DNA of 58,032 nucleotides from Planctomycetota bacterium (GCA_025459175.1 JALORC010000028.1:1-58032); one strand, 5' to 3'; counted from the first letter of the stretch, positions 23,705 to 36,937 are shown. Numbers and translations: made by a program. The notes: a model not told the origin generated them from the sequence alone.

Positions 23705-25729
23705 ATGCCGAAGCAGAAGGGCCTGCCACTGCGCGCGTTCGCGATCTTCCTGCTTGCCGCAGCCGTCGGCATCGCGGGTGGCCTGCTCGGCAGCGGCTTC
23801 CAGAAGGGCCTCGACGCGATCCAGTCGCTGCTGACCGGCCGCCATCAGAGCGAGCCGCTGTCGGACGCCGTGCGCCGCAACCTCGACTGGTGGCAGACGC
23901 TGCTGGTGCCGACGATCGGTGGCCTGGTCGCCGGCCTGTTGCTGCTGCTGCTGCGCGGCCGCAAGCCGCCGTTCGGGCTCGCGGACCTCGTGGTGCTCGT
24001 GCAGCTGCGCAAGGGCGCGCTGCGGTTCCGCGACAACGTCGTGCAGCTGCTGTCGTCGGCGTGCACGATCGGCAGCGGTGGCTCGATCGGCCGCGAGGGC
24101 GCCAACTCGCAGCTGGCGGCGCTGGCGGCGACACTGCTGGCGCGCTGGACCCGCACCGGTTCGAAGCCGCGCGCGGTGCTGATCGGCTGCGGCATCGCCG
24201 CCGGCATGGCGACGTCCTACAACGCCCCGATCGCCAGCGCGATCTTCGTGATGGAGGTCGTGCTCGGCAACTTCGCGATGGACGTGTTCGCGCCGATCGT
24301 CGTCGCCTCGGTGCTGGCGACCATCGTGCGCAACGCGATGCTCGGCGAAGTCGCGGTCTACAGCGCCGATGCCGGCCAGGTGACGCGGCTGCCGGCGCAG
24401 CTGGTGCTGGCGGCGCTGGCACTCGGCATCCTGTGCGGCATCGGCGGCATCCTGTTCCGCGGCGCCCTGAGCCAGGGGCGCGCGCTGTTCACGCGTTCGA
24501 AGCTGTCGCCGCCGCTGGCGCTGGCGCTCGGCGGGCTCGTCGTCGGCGGCCTCGGCATCTTCATGCCGGAGACCTGGGGCAACGGCATCGACGTGATCCA
24601 CCAGGTCGTCAACGGCTCGACCGGCATCGGCGTCGTGCTGACGCTGTTCTTGTGGAAGCAGGTCGCCACCGTCGCCACCGTCGGCAGCGGCGGTCTCGGC
24701 GGCATCTTCACGCCCAACCTCGTCATCGGCGCCGCGTTCGGCGCGATGTTCGCTCACTGTCTCGATTCCATCGTCGACGTGTCGTCGGGCGAGAAGGCGA
24801 CGTTCGTGTTCGTCGGCATGGCCGGTCTCACCGCGGCGACGATGCACGCGCCGGTGACCGCGGTCATGCTCGTGTTCGAACTGACCGGCCGCTACGAGCT
24901 GACGCTGCCGGTGATGTTGTGCAGCATCGTCGCCAGCATCACCGCGAGCCTGATCGACGAGGACAGCTACTACACCGCGGCGATCAAGCAGAAGGGCGAG
25001 AGCCTGCCCGGCGGCCTCGAGGATCTCGCGATCTCGACCACCTACGTGCGCGACGTGCTGCGCGCCGACCCGCTGACGGTGCGCGACGACGCGAAGTTCG
25101 CCGAGGTCATGGAACTGCTCGGCAACAACCGCGGCGACACGATCTACGTGCAGGACGCGCAAGGTGGCCTGCAGGGCCGCATCGAGCTGCAGGACGTGAA
25201 GAACTTCCTGAACGACCCGAGCCTGACCCAGGTGGTGATCGCCGCCGACCTGACGCGGCCGGTGGTCACCGTGCAGCCGGAGCAGTCGATCGCGGCGGTG
25301 ATGCCGTTGTTCGACGACCCGGAACTGCGCGAGGTCGCGGTGGTCGACAGCGGCTCGCCGCCGAAGCTGCTGGGCCGCATGCGGCACCAGGACGTGCTGA
25401 CCACGCTCGGCGACCAGATGCTGACGCGGCAGCGCCGCAACCATCGCATCGCGATCGGCGGCGACGAACTGGAGCTGCCGCCCGGGCACGAACTGCGCAC
25501 GCTGCCGGTGCCCGATGCGTGGGCCGGGCTCGCGATCGACGCGCTGCCGGCGGCGACCACGCAGGGTCTGGTCGTGGTGATGGCGCTGCAGCCGGGTCCC
25601 GACGGCGACCAGGTGGTCGCGGCGACGCCGGACCTGGTGCTGCAGCCGGACTGGCGGATCGTCGTGCTCGGGGCGCGGGCGGCACTGCGCAAGCTCGGCA
25701 CGGCGACGGTGCACGACGAAGACGACTGA
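23705..25729 (+). CDS. ClC-family chloride channel/transporter with CBS pair and RCK-C domain, 674 aa
   Basis: Residues 1 to about 430 form a ClC transport domain with the filter motifs GSGGSIGREGANSQ (containing the gating Glu), GSGGLGGIFTPNLVIGAAFG, and MAGLTAATMHAPVTAVMLVFELTG. Residues about 440-580 hold two CBS domains (VRDVLRADPLTVRDDAKFAEV and TRPVVTVQPEQSIAAVMPLF), which usually bind adenine nucleotides. The last 90 residues resemble an RCK/TrkA C-terminal domain (ELPPGHELRTLPVPDAWAG). The gene continues the ion-transport theme of the dab operon just upstream. Whether it is a channel or a H+/Cl- exchanger cannot be settled by eye. Confidence 0.92.
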   Translation: MPKQKGLPLRAFAIFLLAAAVGIAGGLLGSGFQKGLDAIQSLLTGRHQSEPLSDAVRRNLDWWQTLLVPTIGGLVAGLLLLLLRGRKPPFGLADLVVLVQLRKGALRFRDNVVQLLSSACTIGSGGSIGREGANSQLAALAATLLARWTRTGSKPRAVLIGCGIAAGMATSYNAPIASAIFVMEVVLGNFAMDVFAPIVVASVLATIVRNAMLGEVAVYSADAGQVTRLPAQLVLAALALGILCGIGGILFRGALSQGRALFTRSKLSPPLALALGGLVVGGLGIFMPETWGNGIDVIHQVVNGSTGIGVVLTLFLWKQVATVATVGSGGLGGIFTPNLVIGAAFGAMFAHCLDSIVDVSSGEKATFVFVGMAGLTAATMHAPVTAVMLVFELTGRYELTLPVMLCSIVASITASLIDEDSYYTAAIKQKGESLPGGLEDLAISTTYVRDVLRADPLTVRDDAKFAEVMELLGNNRGDTIYVQDAQGGLQGRIELQDVKNFLNDPSLTQVVIAADLTRPVVTVQPEQSIAAVMPLFDDPELREVAVVDSGSPPKLLGRMRHQDVLTTLGDQMLTRQRRNHRIAIGGDELELPPGHELRTLPVPDAWAGLAIDALPAATTQGLVVVMALQPGPDGDQVVAATPDLVLQPDWRIVVLGARAALRKLGTATVHDEDD

Positions 25730-25788
25730 GAGGCAGGGAGGCAAGTGCACGCCGGCCCCGGGGCGATACGCTGCCTCCCCACCCAGCC

Positions 25789-26952
25789 ATGTATGTCGAT
25801 CGCGTCAAGCTGCAGAACATCCGAGGCTTCGCGGAGCTGGATTTCGATCTGCGCCGCCCGGACGGAAGCCATGCCGGCTGGACGGTGTTCACCGGCGACA
25901 ACGGCTCGGGCAAGAGCGCCCTGCTGAAGGCCATCGCGATCGCGCTGCTCGGACGCGAGACCGCGCGGCTGCTGCAGCCGAGCTTCCATCGCTGGATCCG
26001 GCAGGGCTGCGAACCGTACGAGGCCGCCATCGAGATCGCGGTGTTGAAGTGCCAGGACGATCGAGTGGTCGGCTCCGGCCGGGAACCGAACGACCCGTTC
26101 CCCGCCAAACTGGTCCTCACCAACGGCGGCAAGGAGACCCACCTGCGGGATGCCAGGCCGGACGGCAAGAACGACAACTACACGACTCCGCAACGCACGA
26201 TCTGGGCGCCGGAGGCCGACGGCTGGTTCAGCTGTGGTTACGGACCGTTCCGCCGCGTGTTCGGGGACTCTTCCGAGGCGGCGCGCCTGATGGTCGCACC
26301 ATCGACGGAGCGCTTCGTGACAATGTTCCAGGAAGCCGCATCGCTGGCCGAGGTGGACCGGTGGCTGCGCAGCCTGAAGCACAAGGAACTCGAACGCCGT
26401 GAGGAGGAAGCCGAGCAGCTGCGCCTGCTGATCGAGTTGCTCAACGACGACCTGATGCCCAACAGCATCCGCATCGATCACGTCGACTCCGAGGGGCTGT
26501 GGCTGGTCGATCGCAACGGAGTGCAGCTGTCGTGGAGCGAGATGAGCGACGGCTACCGATCGTCGCTGGCGCTGCTCGCCGACATCGTCCGCCATCTGAT
26601 CAAGACCTTCGGCACGGCCGGCCTCGTGCGCCGGAACGACGATGGTCGCCTCGTCGTCGCCCACAGCGGGGTGGTGCTGATCGACGAAGTCGATGCACAC
26701 CTGCACCCGGAGTGGCAACGCGAGATCGGCTTCTGGCTGAAGAGCCACTTTCCGCACATCCAATTCCTGGTCACGACCCACAGCCCGCTGGTCGTACAGG
26801 CAGCCGATCCGGGTGGTCTGTTCCGGCTGCCGGAACCCGGCAGCGGGGAACCACCTCGGCGACTGACGGACGACGAACCGCCGTTCCTTGACATGTCGGC
26901 TCGGCATCCGGCGACCTTTGCCACCTGCGCCGGCCGGGTGCGAGGTCACTGA
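25789..26952 (+). CDS. SMC/RecF-like AAA ATPase, C-terminus probably truncated
   Basis: The 387-residue protein has Walker A FTGDNGSGKSALLKAIA near residue 35, a signature SDGYRSSLALLADI, Walker B VVLIDEVDAHLHPEWQ and the switch histidine VTTHSPLVVQAA. It belongs to the large overcoming-lysogenization-defect/PtuA-like group of ATPases, often found in defence or repair modules. After PPRRLTDDE, where relatives as I remember them go on for many more residues, the sequence quickly ends in Arg/Gly-rich residues of no obvious fold, so a 3' deletion is likely. No HNH nuclease or other partner follows. A TACGCT hexamer lies 16 nt before ATG 25789. Confidence 0.8.
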   Translation: MYVDRVKLQNIRGFAELDFDLRRPDGSHAGWTVFTGDNGSGKSALLKAIAIALLGRETARLLQPSFHRWIRQGCEPYEAAIEIAVLKCQDDRVVGSGREPNDPFPAKLVLTNGGKETHLRDARPDGKNDNYTTPQRTIWAPEADGWFSCGYGPFRRVFGDSSEAARLMVAPSTERFVTMFQEAASLAEVDRWLRSLKHKELERREEEAEQLRLLIELLNDDLMPNSIRIDHVDSEGLWLVDRNGVQLSWSEMSDGYRSSLALLADIVRHLIKTFGTAGLVRRNDDGRLVVAHSGVVLIDEVDAHLHPEWQREIGFWLKSHFPHIQFLVTTHSPLVVQAADPGGLFRLPEPGSGEPPRRLTDDEPPFLDMSARHPATFATCAGRVRGH

Positions 26953-27000
26953 TCGCCGCTGACGGTGATCTTAGGCAGGCTGCCGTCGGCCGCGGCTCGC

Positions 27001-27012
27001 TACCATGCCCCG
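27001..27012 (+). promoter_or_regulatory. -10-like element 6 nt before the start at 27013
   Basis: TACCAT followed by GCCCCG and then the ATG. The spacing equals that at three other genes here (13843, 40569, 51667), suggesting transcription starts at or next to the start codon. Confidence 0.45.
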
Positions 27013-29181
27013 ATGCTGCGCCACCTCGTCGTGCGCACCGCGGCTGCCTGCGCAGCATCGGTAGCGTTCTCGTTCGCTGCTCACGCCCAGCAACCCGCGG
27101 CGCCACCGGCGGCGCCGGCCGCAGCCGAACCCGCCCACCTCGGTCTCGGCGACGAGATCCCGTGGCGCAGCGATGGACAGGAGTTCCGCGACCACGAGCA
27201 GCGGCCGACGCGGGTCAAGGTCGATCGCGGCGCGCTGATCGACGCCGCCTGCGGCGAGGCGAAGCAGAAGGGCACGCTGGTCGCGTGGTACGTGCACCGC
27301 ATCGAGGAGAAGACGCTGGCCGGTCGCCAGATGTACCGCGCGCCGGTGCTCGACCTGTACGCGCGCCAGGTGCTGTTCTCCGATCCCGACCTCGCCGAAC
27401 TGCTGAGCCACGCGTTCGTGCCGGTGCGCAGCGTGATGGACCAGGCGCTCAGCGACCGCTTCGGCCTGAAGCCGCTCGCGTTCGTCGAGCCCGCACTCGT
27501 GTTCCTCGACGGCGACGGCAAGCTCGTGCACTTCGTCGAACGCATCCGCACGTTCCACGCGCCGTGGTTCGCAGATCTCTGCGTGCGAGTTCTCGAGCAG
27601 CAGAAGGTGCAGCTGGCGGCCGATTCCGTCGACGGCCTGCGCCGGGTCGGGCGCTGGCGCGAGGCGCTGGCGACGGCGCTCAAGCAGGAGCACAAGAACG
27701 CCGCCGACTGGCAGGCGATCGCACGACTGCAGCGGCTGCTGCGCGAGTTCGACGCGGCGCTGCAGAGCCTCGACAAGGCCGCCGCGAGCCTGCCGCTCGT
27801 CGACGAACGCACCCCGCGTCGACGCAACCGCGACGCGCAGGCCGCCCTCGGCGACATCGTCGGCGCGCGTGGCCGGATCCACCTGCAGCGCGGCGAACTG
27901 CTCGACGCGCTGCCGCTGCTGGAGCAGGGCTTCCGCAGCGACGGCCCCGAGGCCGCCGAGGCCGGCTACTGGCACGCGCTGGCGACCCTGCGGCTCGGTG
28001 ACGAGGTCGCGGCGATGCGGCGCTTCCAGGTGATCGCGCGGAAGTACCCGGGCACCCCGTACGGCAAACGCGCGCTGGCCAACACCACGCTCGGCCCCGA
28101 CGACCGCCCGCTCGGCGCCGCGTTCACCGGCTTCGAGTCGCTGGCGCCGCTGCCCGCGAGCGCCTTCGAGGGCCTGCCGAAGGACACCCAGTGGCAGGGC
28201 GATCGGCTGAGCCCGATCGCGATGGCGCGCAGCGGCGTCGAGTTCCTGCTGGCGCAGCAGCGCGACGACGGCGGCTTCACCGATGCGCGGTACGCGTACT
28301 GGCCGAGCAGCGAGATCACGCCGAACGTCTGGGTCGCGATCACCGCGATCGCGTGCACGGCGCTGTTCGAGCACCGCAGCGCGCACCCGGACCTGCACGC
28401 GCGCATCGACCGCGCGCTGGCCCGCGGCGAGGCCTACCTGCTCGAGCCGGAGCACCTGAACCGCGGCGCCAACGAGGACTGCTACTCGGACGCCTATCGG
28501 CTGATGTACTTCGCGCGCGCGGCCAATGCCGGTGACGAAGCGACCCGGCAGCGCGCGATCGCGCAGATGAACATCATCGTCGAGGCGGCGCGGCAGCGGC
28601 AGCAGCCGAGCGGCTTCTTCGCGCACGAGTACGCGAACGCGTTCGCGACCGGCGCGGTGCTGCAGGAGCTGCTGGCCGCGAAGGCGGCCGGTGCGACGGT
28701 GCCGACCGAGATGACCGACAAAGCCGCGCAGGCGCTGCTGAGCGCGCGGCTGCAGAACGGCACCTACACCTACGGTGGTTCGGCCCGCGAAGGGGACGCG
28801 ACCAAACTGAAGGACAGCGCCGGCCGCATGCCGGTCTGCGAAGGCACGCTGCTGCAGCTCGGCCGCAGCGACCTCGACAAGGTGCGTTTCGCGCTGCAGA
28901 ACTTCTGGGACCACATGCAGAACCTCGAAGGGGTGCGCCGCAACGACTTCCACAGCGACGGCGAGCTCGGCGGGTTCTTCTTCTTCCACTCGCTGTTCCA
29001 CGCCAGCGAGACGGTGCGGCTGCTGCCGGAGGCGGAGCGCACGCCCCACTGGCAACGGTTCCAGGAGCTGCTGCAGCGGATCCCCGAACTCGACGGCAGC
29101 TTCCTCGACAGCCACGAACTCGGCCGCAGCTACGGCACCGCGATGGCGCTGCTGACCCTGGCGAACTGCTCGCCCCGGTGA
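27013..29181 (+). CDS. secreted protein with thioredoxin-like, TPR and alpha/alpha-toroid regions, 722 aa
   Basis: A signal peptide (residues 1-25, ending AAHAQQ) and an Ala/Pro linker lead to a thioredoxin-like domain (about 70-200) that lacks a CxxC pair, with TLVAWYVH and PALVFLDGDGKLV. TPR-like helices (about 205-350) follow, and then a C-terminal alpha/alpha-toroid region with GVEFLLAQQRDDGGFTD and PNVWVAITAIACTALFE, as in prenyltransferase/squalene-cyclase-like repeats. This architecture suggests an extracytoplasmic scaffold or enzyme of unknown substrate. ATG 27013 precedes the signal peptide directly. Its stop overlaps a GTG of the next frame. Confidence 0.75.
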   Translation: MLRHLVVRTAAACAASVAFSFAAHAQQPAAPPAAPAAAEPAHLGLGDEIPWRSDGQEFRDHEQRPTRVKVDRGALIDAACGEAKQKGTLVAWYVHRIEEKTLAGRQMYRAPVLDLYARQVLFSDPDLAELLSHAFVPVRSVMDQALSDRFGLKPLAFVEPALVFLDGDGKLVHFVERIRTFHAPWFADLCVRVLEQQKVQLAADSVDGLRRVGRWREALATALKQEHKNAADWQAIARLQRLLREFDAALQSLDKAAASLPLVDERTPRRRNRDAQAALGDIVGARGRIHLQRGELLDALPLLEQGFRSDGPEAAEAGYWHALATLRLGDEVAAMRRFQVIARKYPGTPYGKRALANTTLGPDDRPLGAAFTGFESLAPLPASAFEGLPKDTQWQGDRLSPIAMARSGVEFLLAQQRDDGGFTDARYAYWPSSEITPNVWVAITAIACTALFEHRSAHPDLHARIDRALARGEAYLLEPEHLNRGANEDCYSDAYRLMYFARAANAGDEATRQRAIAQMNIIVEAARQRQQPSGFFAHEYANAFATGAVLQELLAAKAAGATVPTEMTDKAAQALLSARLQNGTYTYGGSAREGDATKLKDSAGRMPVCEGTLLQLGRSDLDKVRFALQNFWDHMQNLEGVRRNDFHSDGELGGFFFFHSLFHASETVRLLPEAERTPHWQRFQELLQRIPELDGSFLDSHELGRSYGTAMALLTLANCSPR

Positions 29182-29222
29182 TCGCACCGGAGCCCCCACC
29201 CTGCTACCGTGTTCGCCCCCGA

Positions 29223-30746
29223 ATGAGCCGACGCACTGCCGCTGCCCTGCTGATCACCCGCGGCGAGGGTTCCGAACGCACCGTGTTCCTGGTCGAACGC
29301 TCGCCGGAGCTGCGCTTCTTCGGCGGCTACTGGGCGCTGCCGGGCGGCACCATCGACGACGGCGATCGTGCGGCCGGCGACGAGCAGCAGGCGCTGCAGG
29401 CCTGCGCGCACCGCGAGCTGTTCGAGGAAACCGGCCTGCTGCGGCACCAGCTGCCGGCGACCCGCACCAGCGGCGACGCGCTGGGCGCTCTGCGCGAGCA
29501 GCTGCTCGTGCACGAACGCGCCGAGACCACGCCGCGGCCACCGTCGCCGTGGCCGAGCGTGATCGCCGGTTGCGTGCCGCCGCTGCCGATGCGCGAGCTG
29601 TGCCGCATCGAGACGCCGCCGTTCGCGCCGGTGCGCTACGACACGGTGTTCTTCCACGTGCCGATCGAGCAGTGCACGGTCGGCACCTCCGGCCTGCGCC
29701 CCGACGTCTGGCGCGGCGAACTGGTGCAGGGCCGCTGGTGGCTGCCGCAGCAGGCGCTGGCCTCGTGGCGCAACGGCGACCTGCTGCTGGTGCCGCCGCT
29801 CGTGATCCTGCTCGAGCACCTCGCCCGCGCCGTCGACTTCGAACACTTCGCCGCCGAGCTCGCGGTCACCACCGACAGCTATCGGACCGGCAACCTGCAC
29901 CAGGTGCGCTTCTCGCCGGGCATCGTGCTCGCACCGCTGCGCACGCCGACGCTGCCGCCGGCGACCACCACCAACTGCTACATCGTCGGCCACGAGCAAC
30001 TGTGGATCGTCGATCCGGGTTCGCCGCAGCCGCAGGAACAGGAACGGCTGCTGGCGCTGCTCGCCGAGCTCGGCCGCGCCGGCGCGCGACCGACCGGCAT
30101 CCTGGTCACCCATCACCATCCCGACCACATCGGCGGCGTCAACGCGCTGAGCCGCGCGCTCGACCTGCCGGTGCGCGGCCACCCGCTGACGCTGAGCCGG
30201 CTCGAACCGGGCTTCCGCGCCGGCGCCGCGCTGGATGACGGCATGAAGGTCCCGCTCGGGCGTTCGCCGGACGGGCAGAGCGGCTGGGAACTGCTCGCCG
30301 TGCACACGCCCGGCCACGACCGTGGCCACCTGTGCTTCCGCGAGTCGCGCTACGGCGCGATGCTGGTCGGCGACATGCTGTCGACGATCAGCACGATCAT
30401 CATCGACCCGCCCGAGGGCCATCTCGCCACCTACCTGCAGAGCCTCGAACGGCTGGCGACGCAGCCGATGACGACGCTGTATCCGGCCCACGGCCCGGCG
30501 ATGCGCGACGGCCAGAAGCTCGTCAAGCAGTACCTGCGCCACCGGCGGCAGCGCGAGGCGAAGCTGCTCGAGGTGCTGCAGCAACAGCCCGGCACGCTCG
30601 AGGAGCTGTTGCCGAAGGTCTACTGGGACGCCGATCCGAAGCTCTACAAGTTCGCGGCGCGCTCGCTGCTGGCCGGCCTGCACAAGCTGCAGGAGGAACG
30701 GCGCGCGGAGCTGCGCGGCGATCGCTGGCACGGCACCACGGCCTGA
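29223..30746 (+). CDS. fusion of NUDIX hydrolase and metallo-beta-lactamase-fold hydrolase, 507 aa
   Basis: The N-terminal domain (residues 1-220) is NUDIX-like: LPGGTIDDGD and HRELFEETGLL are the two halves of the Nudix box, with extra residues between them. The C-terminal domain (about 255-470) is an MBL hydrolase with VTHHHPDHIGG, a HTPGHDRGH metal ligand and YPAHGP, plus a short winged-helix-like tail. The fusion may act on nucleoside-diphosphate or acyl-CoA-like compounds, but the substrate is unknown. ATG 29223 is preferred because TACCGT lies 12 nt upstream and the NUDIX fold starts here. GTG 29178, overlapping the previous stop (GTGA), would add 15 residues. Confidence 0.85.
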   Translation: MSRRTAAALLITRGEGSERTVFLVERSPELRFFGGYWALPGGTIDDGDRAAGDEQQALQACAHRELFEETGLLRHQLPATRTSGDALGALREQLLVHERAETTPRPPSPWPSVIAGCVPPLPMRELCRIETPPFAPVRYDTVFFHVPIEQCTVGTSGLRPDVWRGELVQGRWWLPQQALASWRNGDLLLVPPLVILLEHLARAVDFEHFAAELAVTTDSYRTGNLHQVRFSPGIVLAPLRTPTLPPATTTNCYIVGHEQLWIVDPGSPQPQEQERLLALLAELGRAGARPTGILVTHHHPDHIGGVNALSRALDLPVRGHPLTLSRLEPGFRAGAALDDGMKVPLGRSPDGQSGWELLAVHTPGHDRGHLCFRESRYGAMLVGDMLSTISTIIIDPPEGHLATYLQSLERLATQPMTTLYPAHGPAMRDGQKLVKQYLRHRRQREAKLLEVLQQQPGTLEELLPKVYWDADPKLYKFAARSLLAGLHKLQEERRAELRGDRWHGTTA

Positions 30747-30747
30747 C

Positions 30748-31941
30748 ATGGAGCCGACCGGGCTACCGCTGCGACGCGCGCTGGCGCTCGGCTTCGTGAC
30801 GTTCCTGCTGATGCTGCCGGAGACGCTGCCGGTGCCGGTGCTGCGCGGGCTGGTGGTCGATCGCTTCGCGGTCGGCGACCGCGAGGCGTCGTGGTTCATG
30901 GCGGCGAACATGATCGGTGCGCTGCTGGCCGCACCGCTGCTGGGGCTGCTGGTCGATCGCTCGGGCCGGCGCCGCACGCTGGTGTGGCTCTGCCTGCTGG
31001 CCGACGCGGCGCTGATGCAGGCGCTCGCGCATCCGCACGACTACGCGTCGTTCCTGCTGCTGCGTGGCCTCGAGGGCGCCACCCACATCGCCGCGCTGAC
31101 GGTGCTGATGAGCCTGTGCACCGATGCCGCCGGCGCGCGCCGCGGCCGGGTGCTGGGGTGCCTCGGTGCGGGCCTGACGCTCGGCGTCGCCACCGGCGCC
31201 GCGATCGGCGGCGTGATCGGCAAGCGCGACCCGCTGCTGACGCTGCACGTGGCCTCGGCGGTGCTGCTCGTTGCGGCGCTGCTGGCGGCCTGGCTGCTGC
31301 CGGCGGACACGCCGACCACGGCGACGCGCCCGCGGCTCGGCGAACTGCTCGCCGACCTGCGCCGGCAACCGGGACTGCGGGTGCCGCTGCTGCTGGCGTT
31401 CATCGATCGCTTCACGGTCGGCTTCTTCACCACCGGCTTCCCGCTGCTGCTGGCGAGCGTGCACCAGGTCGACCGCCCGCGCATCGGCATGCTGCTCGGC
31501 GCGTTCCTGTACCCGTTCGCGCTGCTGTCGTGGCCGTTCGGGCGGCTGGCGGAGACCTGGTCGCGGCCGCTGCTGGTCGCGATCGGCAGCCTCGTCTACG
31601 GAGCCGGTGTGATGGCGATCGGCGTCGTCGAGCCGGCGGTGATGTGGTGGCTGATGCCGGTGCTCGGCATCGGCTCGGCGGTGATGTTCGTGCCGACGCT
31701 GCTGTGGCTGATCGAGTCGGCCCCCGGTGTGGGGCGCACCACGACGATGGCCGCGTTCCACGCCGCCGGCTCGCTCGGCTTCCTGCTCGGCCCGATCTGC
31801 TGCGGCGAGCTGATCCGGCTCGGCGGCACCGGTCCGGACGGCGGCGGCTATGCGCTCGCGTTCGCGGTCGCCGGCGCGACCGAGGTGCTGGGTGCCGCAC
31901 TGGTGCTGGTCGTCAGCCGCCGCCGACTCGGGCGGCGCTGA
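30748..31941 (+). CDS. major facilitator superfamily transporter, 397 aa
   Basis: Twelve membrane segments are visible. The A-like loop GLLVDRSGRRRTL between helices 2 and 3 and the mirrored loop before helix 8 (FGRLAETWSRPLL) identify an MFS carrier of drug- or metabolite-export size. The gene starts 1 bp after the NUDIX-MBL stop, so they are co-transcribed, which hints that the transporter may handle a product or substrate of the fusion enzyme. It is convergent with ychJ. Confidence 0.88.
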   Translation: MEPTGLPLRRALALGFVTFLLMLPETLPVPVLRGLVVDRFAVGDREASWFMAANMIGALLAAPLLGLLVDRSGRRRTLVWLCLLADAALMQALAHPHDYASFLLLRGLEGATHIAALTVLMSLCTDAAGARRGRVLGCLGAGLTLGVATGAAIGGVIGKRDPLLTLHVASAVLLVAALLAAWLLPADTPTTATRPRLGELLADLRRQPGLRVPLLLAFIDRFTVGFFTTGFPLLLASVHQVDRPRIGMLLGAFLYPFALLSWPFGRLAETWSRPLLVAIGSLVYGAGVMAIGVVEPAVMWWLMPVLGIGSAVMFVPTLLWLIESAPGVGRTTTMAAFHAAGSLGFLLGPICCGELIRLGGTGPDGGGYALAFAVAGATEVLGAALVLVVSRRRLGRR

Positions 31942-31957
31942 TGCCGACGAACCGGAC

Positions 31958-32455
<498 letters not shown>

Positions 32456-32486
32456 GGCCGGACCGTAGGCAACCGCCGCCCGAGGG

Positions 32487-33880
32487 TCAACCGCGCGCCG
32501 TCGCGGCCGGCAGAACGACTGCGGGTGCAGCGGCCGGTGGGCCGAGCAGATCGGTGACCAGATCGAGCGTGCGCTCGGTGGCCCCCTGATTGTCGGCGAT
32601 CACCGCGCGGGCCCGGTCGCCGAGCGCCTGCCGCCGCACCGGGTCGCGCAGCAGCGCACCGAGCTCGACCGCGAACTCGGCCCGGTCGGCCACCTGCACG
32701 ACGGCCTCGGCGGTGCGCAGCAGCTCGACATCGCGGCGGAAGTTGGTCGTGTGCGGCCCGAAGATCGTGGCCAGCCCCTGCGCCGCCGGCTCGAGCATGT
32801 TCTGACCGCCGTGTGGGATCAGGCTGCCGCCGACGAAGGCGACGTCGCAGGCGGCGTAGAAGCGCTGCAGTTGGCCGATCGTGTCGACGACCACCACCGC
32901 ATCGGCCGCCAGCGGTGCCAACGAGGTCGCGACCTCGCTCCATGCCACCGGCCGCCGCCCGGAGGCGCGCACCTGCTCGGCGATCGCCGGCGCCCGTTCC
33001 GGGTGTCGCGGCACCAGCACGATGCGCACCGGCAGCGGCCCGGCCTGCTGCACGGTCGCCACCGCCGCCAGCACCGCCGCCTCCTCGTCGTGGTGGGTCG
33101 AACCGGCGACCAGCACCCGTTCGCCGGCCGGTGCCAGCCATGGCCGCAACCGGGCCCGCGCGTCGTCGAAGCTGGCCATCACGACGCTGTCGTACTTCAT
33201 GTTGCCGGTCACGAACACGCGCGCCGGGTCGACGCCGAGGTCGAGCAGCCGCTTCTGGTAGGCGCGGTCCTGCACGCAGTACTTGGTGATCAGGTCGAGC
33301 TGCGGCAGCAGCCCTCGCGCGAGCCGATAGCCCTTGAAGGTGCGCTCGCTGATGCGGCCGTTGATCACCGCCACCGGGATGTCGCGCTTGCGCGCCGCCT
33401 GCAGGAAGTTCGGCCAGATCTCGAGCTCCATCAGCAGCACGCAGCGCGGCTGGATGCGGTCGAGGGCCCGCGCCGGGCAGTTGGCGAAGTCCAGCGGGTA
33501 GAACACCACCGGCAGGTCCTTGTACTCCTGGCGTGCGACGATGTGACCGTTCGGCGTGGTCGCCGAGACCAGCAGTTGCAGGTCGGGGCGCAGCCGGCGC
33601 AGGCGGGCGATGAAGTTGCTGGCGGCCTTGACCTCACCGACCGACACGCCGTGGATCCACACCACCGGCCCGGATGCCTCGCTGCGCGGCACGAAGCCGA
33701 GCCGCTGGCGCAGGCTCGTGCGCGGCCGCTTGTCGAACAGCAGCCGCCAGACCAACACCGGGCTGTAGAGCAGGAACGCCAGCACGAACAGCGGCTGGTA
33801 GATCCCCATCGTCAGCCAGCCGCGCACGCCGCTGCGCGGCAGCGGCAGCGAGCTCGGCCGGTCGGTGCCCGGGCCGCCCA

Positions 33881-33881
<1 letters not shown>
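32487..33881 (-). CDS. waaA: 3-deoxy-D-manno-octulosonic acid transferase (KdtA/WaaA)
   Basis: The protein transfers Kdo from CMP-Kdo to lipid A precursors at the inner membrane. Seen motifs are the N-terminal membrane anchor ([18 protein letters not shown]), [22 protein letters not shown] with the catalytic Glu, VTGNMKYD, and [19 protein letters not shown] near the C-terminus. It implies that the organism makes a Kdo-containing lipid A. The longest start, ATG 33881, overlaps the secA stop (TGATG). ATG 33809 gives the usual N-terminus and is equally possible. No CMP-Kdo synthesis genes are in the window. Confidence 0.93.

Positions 33882-36937
<3,056 letters not shown>

Noticed and set aside
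22844..25750. A 968-codon open frame on the minus strand opposite the response-regulator and ClC genes
   Set aside because: High GC keeps antisense frames open. The sequence is rich in Arg, Gln, His and Ala without domains, while the plus strand encodes clear families.
25789..26952. A Septu/PtuAB-like defence system
   Set aside because: The ATPase resembles PtuA in general, but no HNH nuclease or other partner follows and the C-terminus seems lost.
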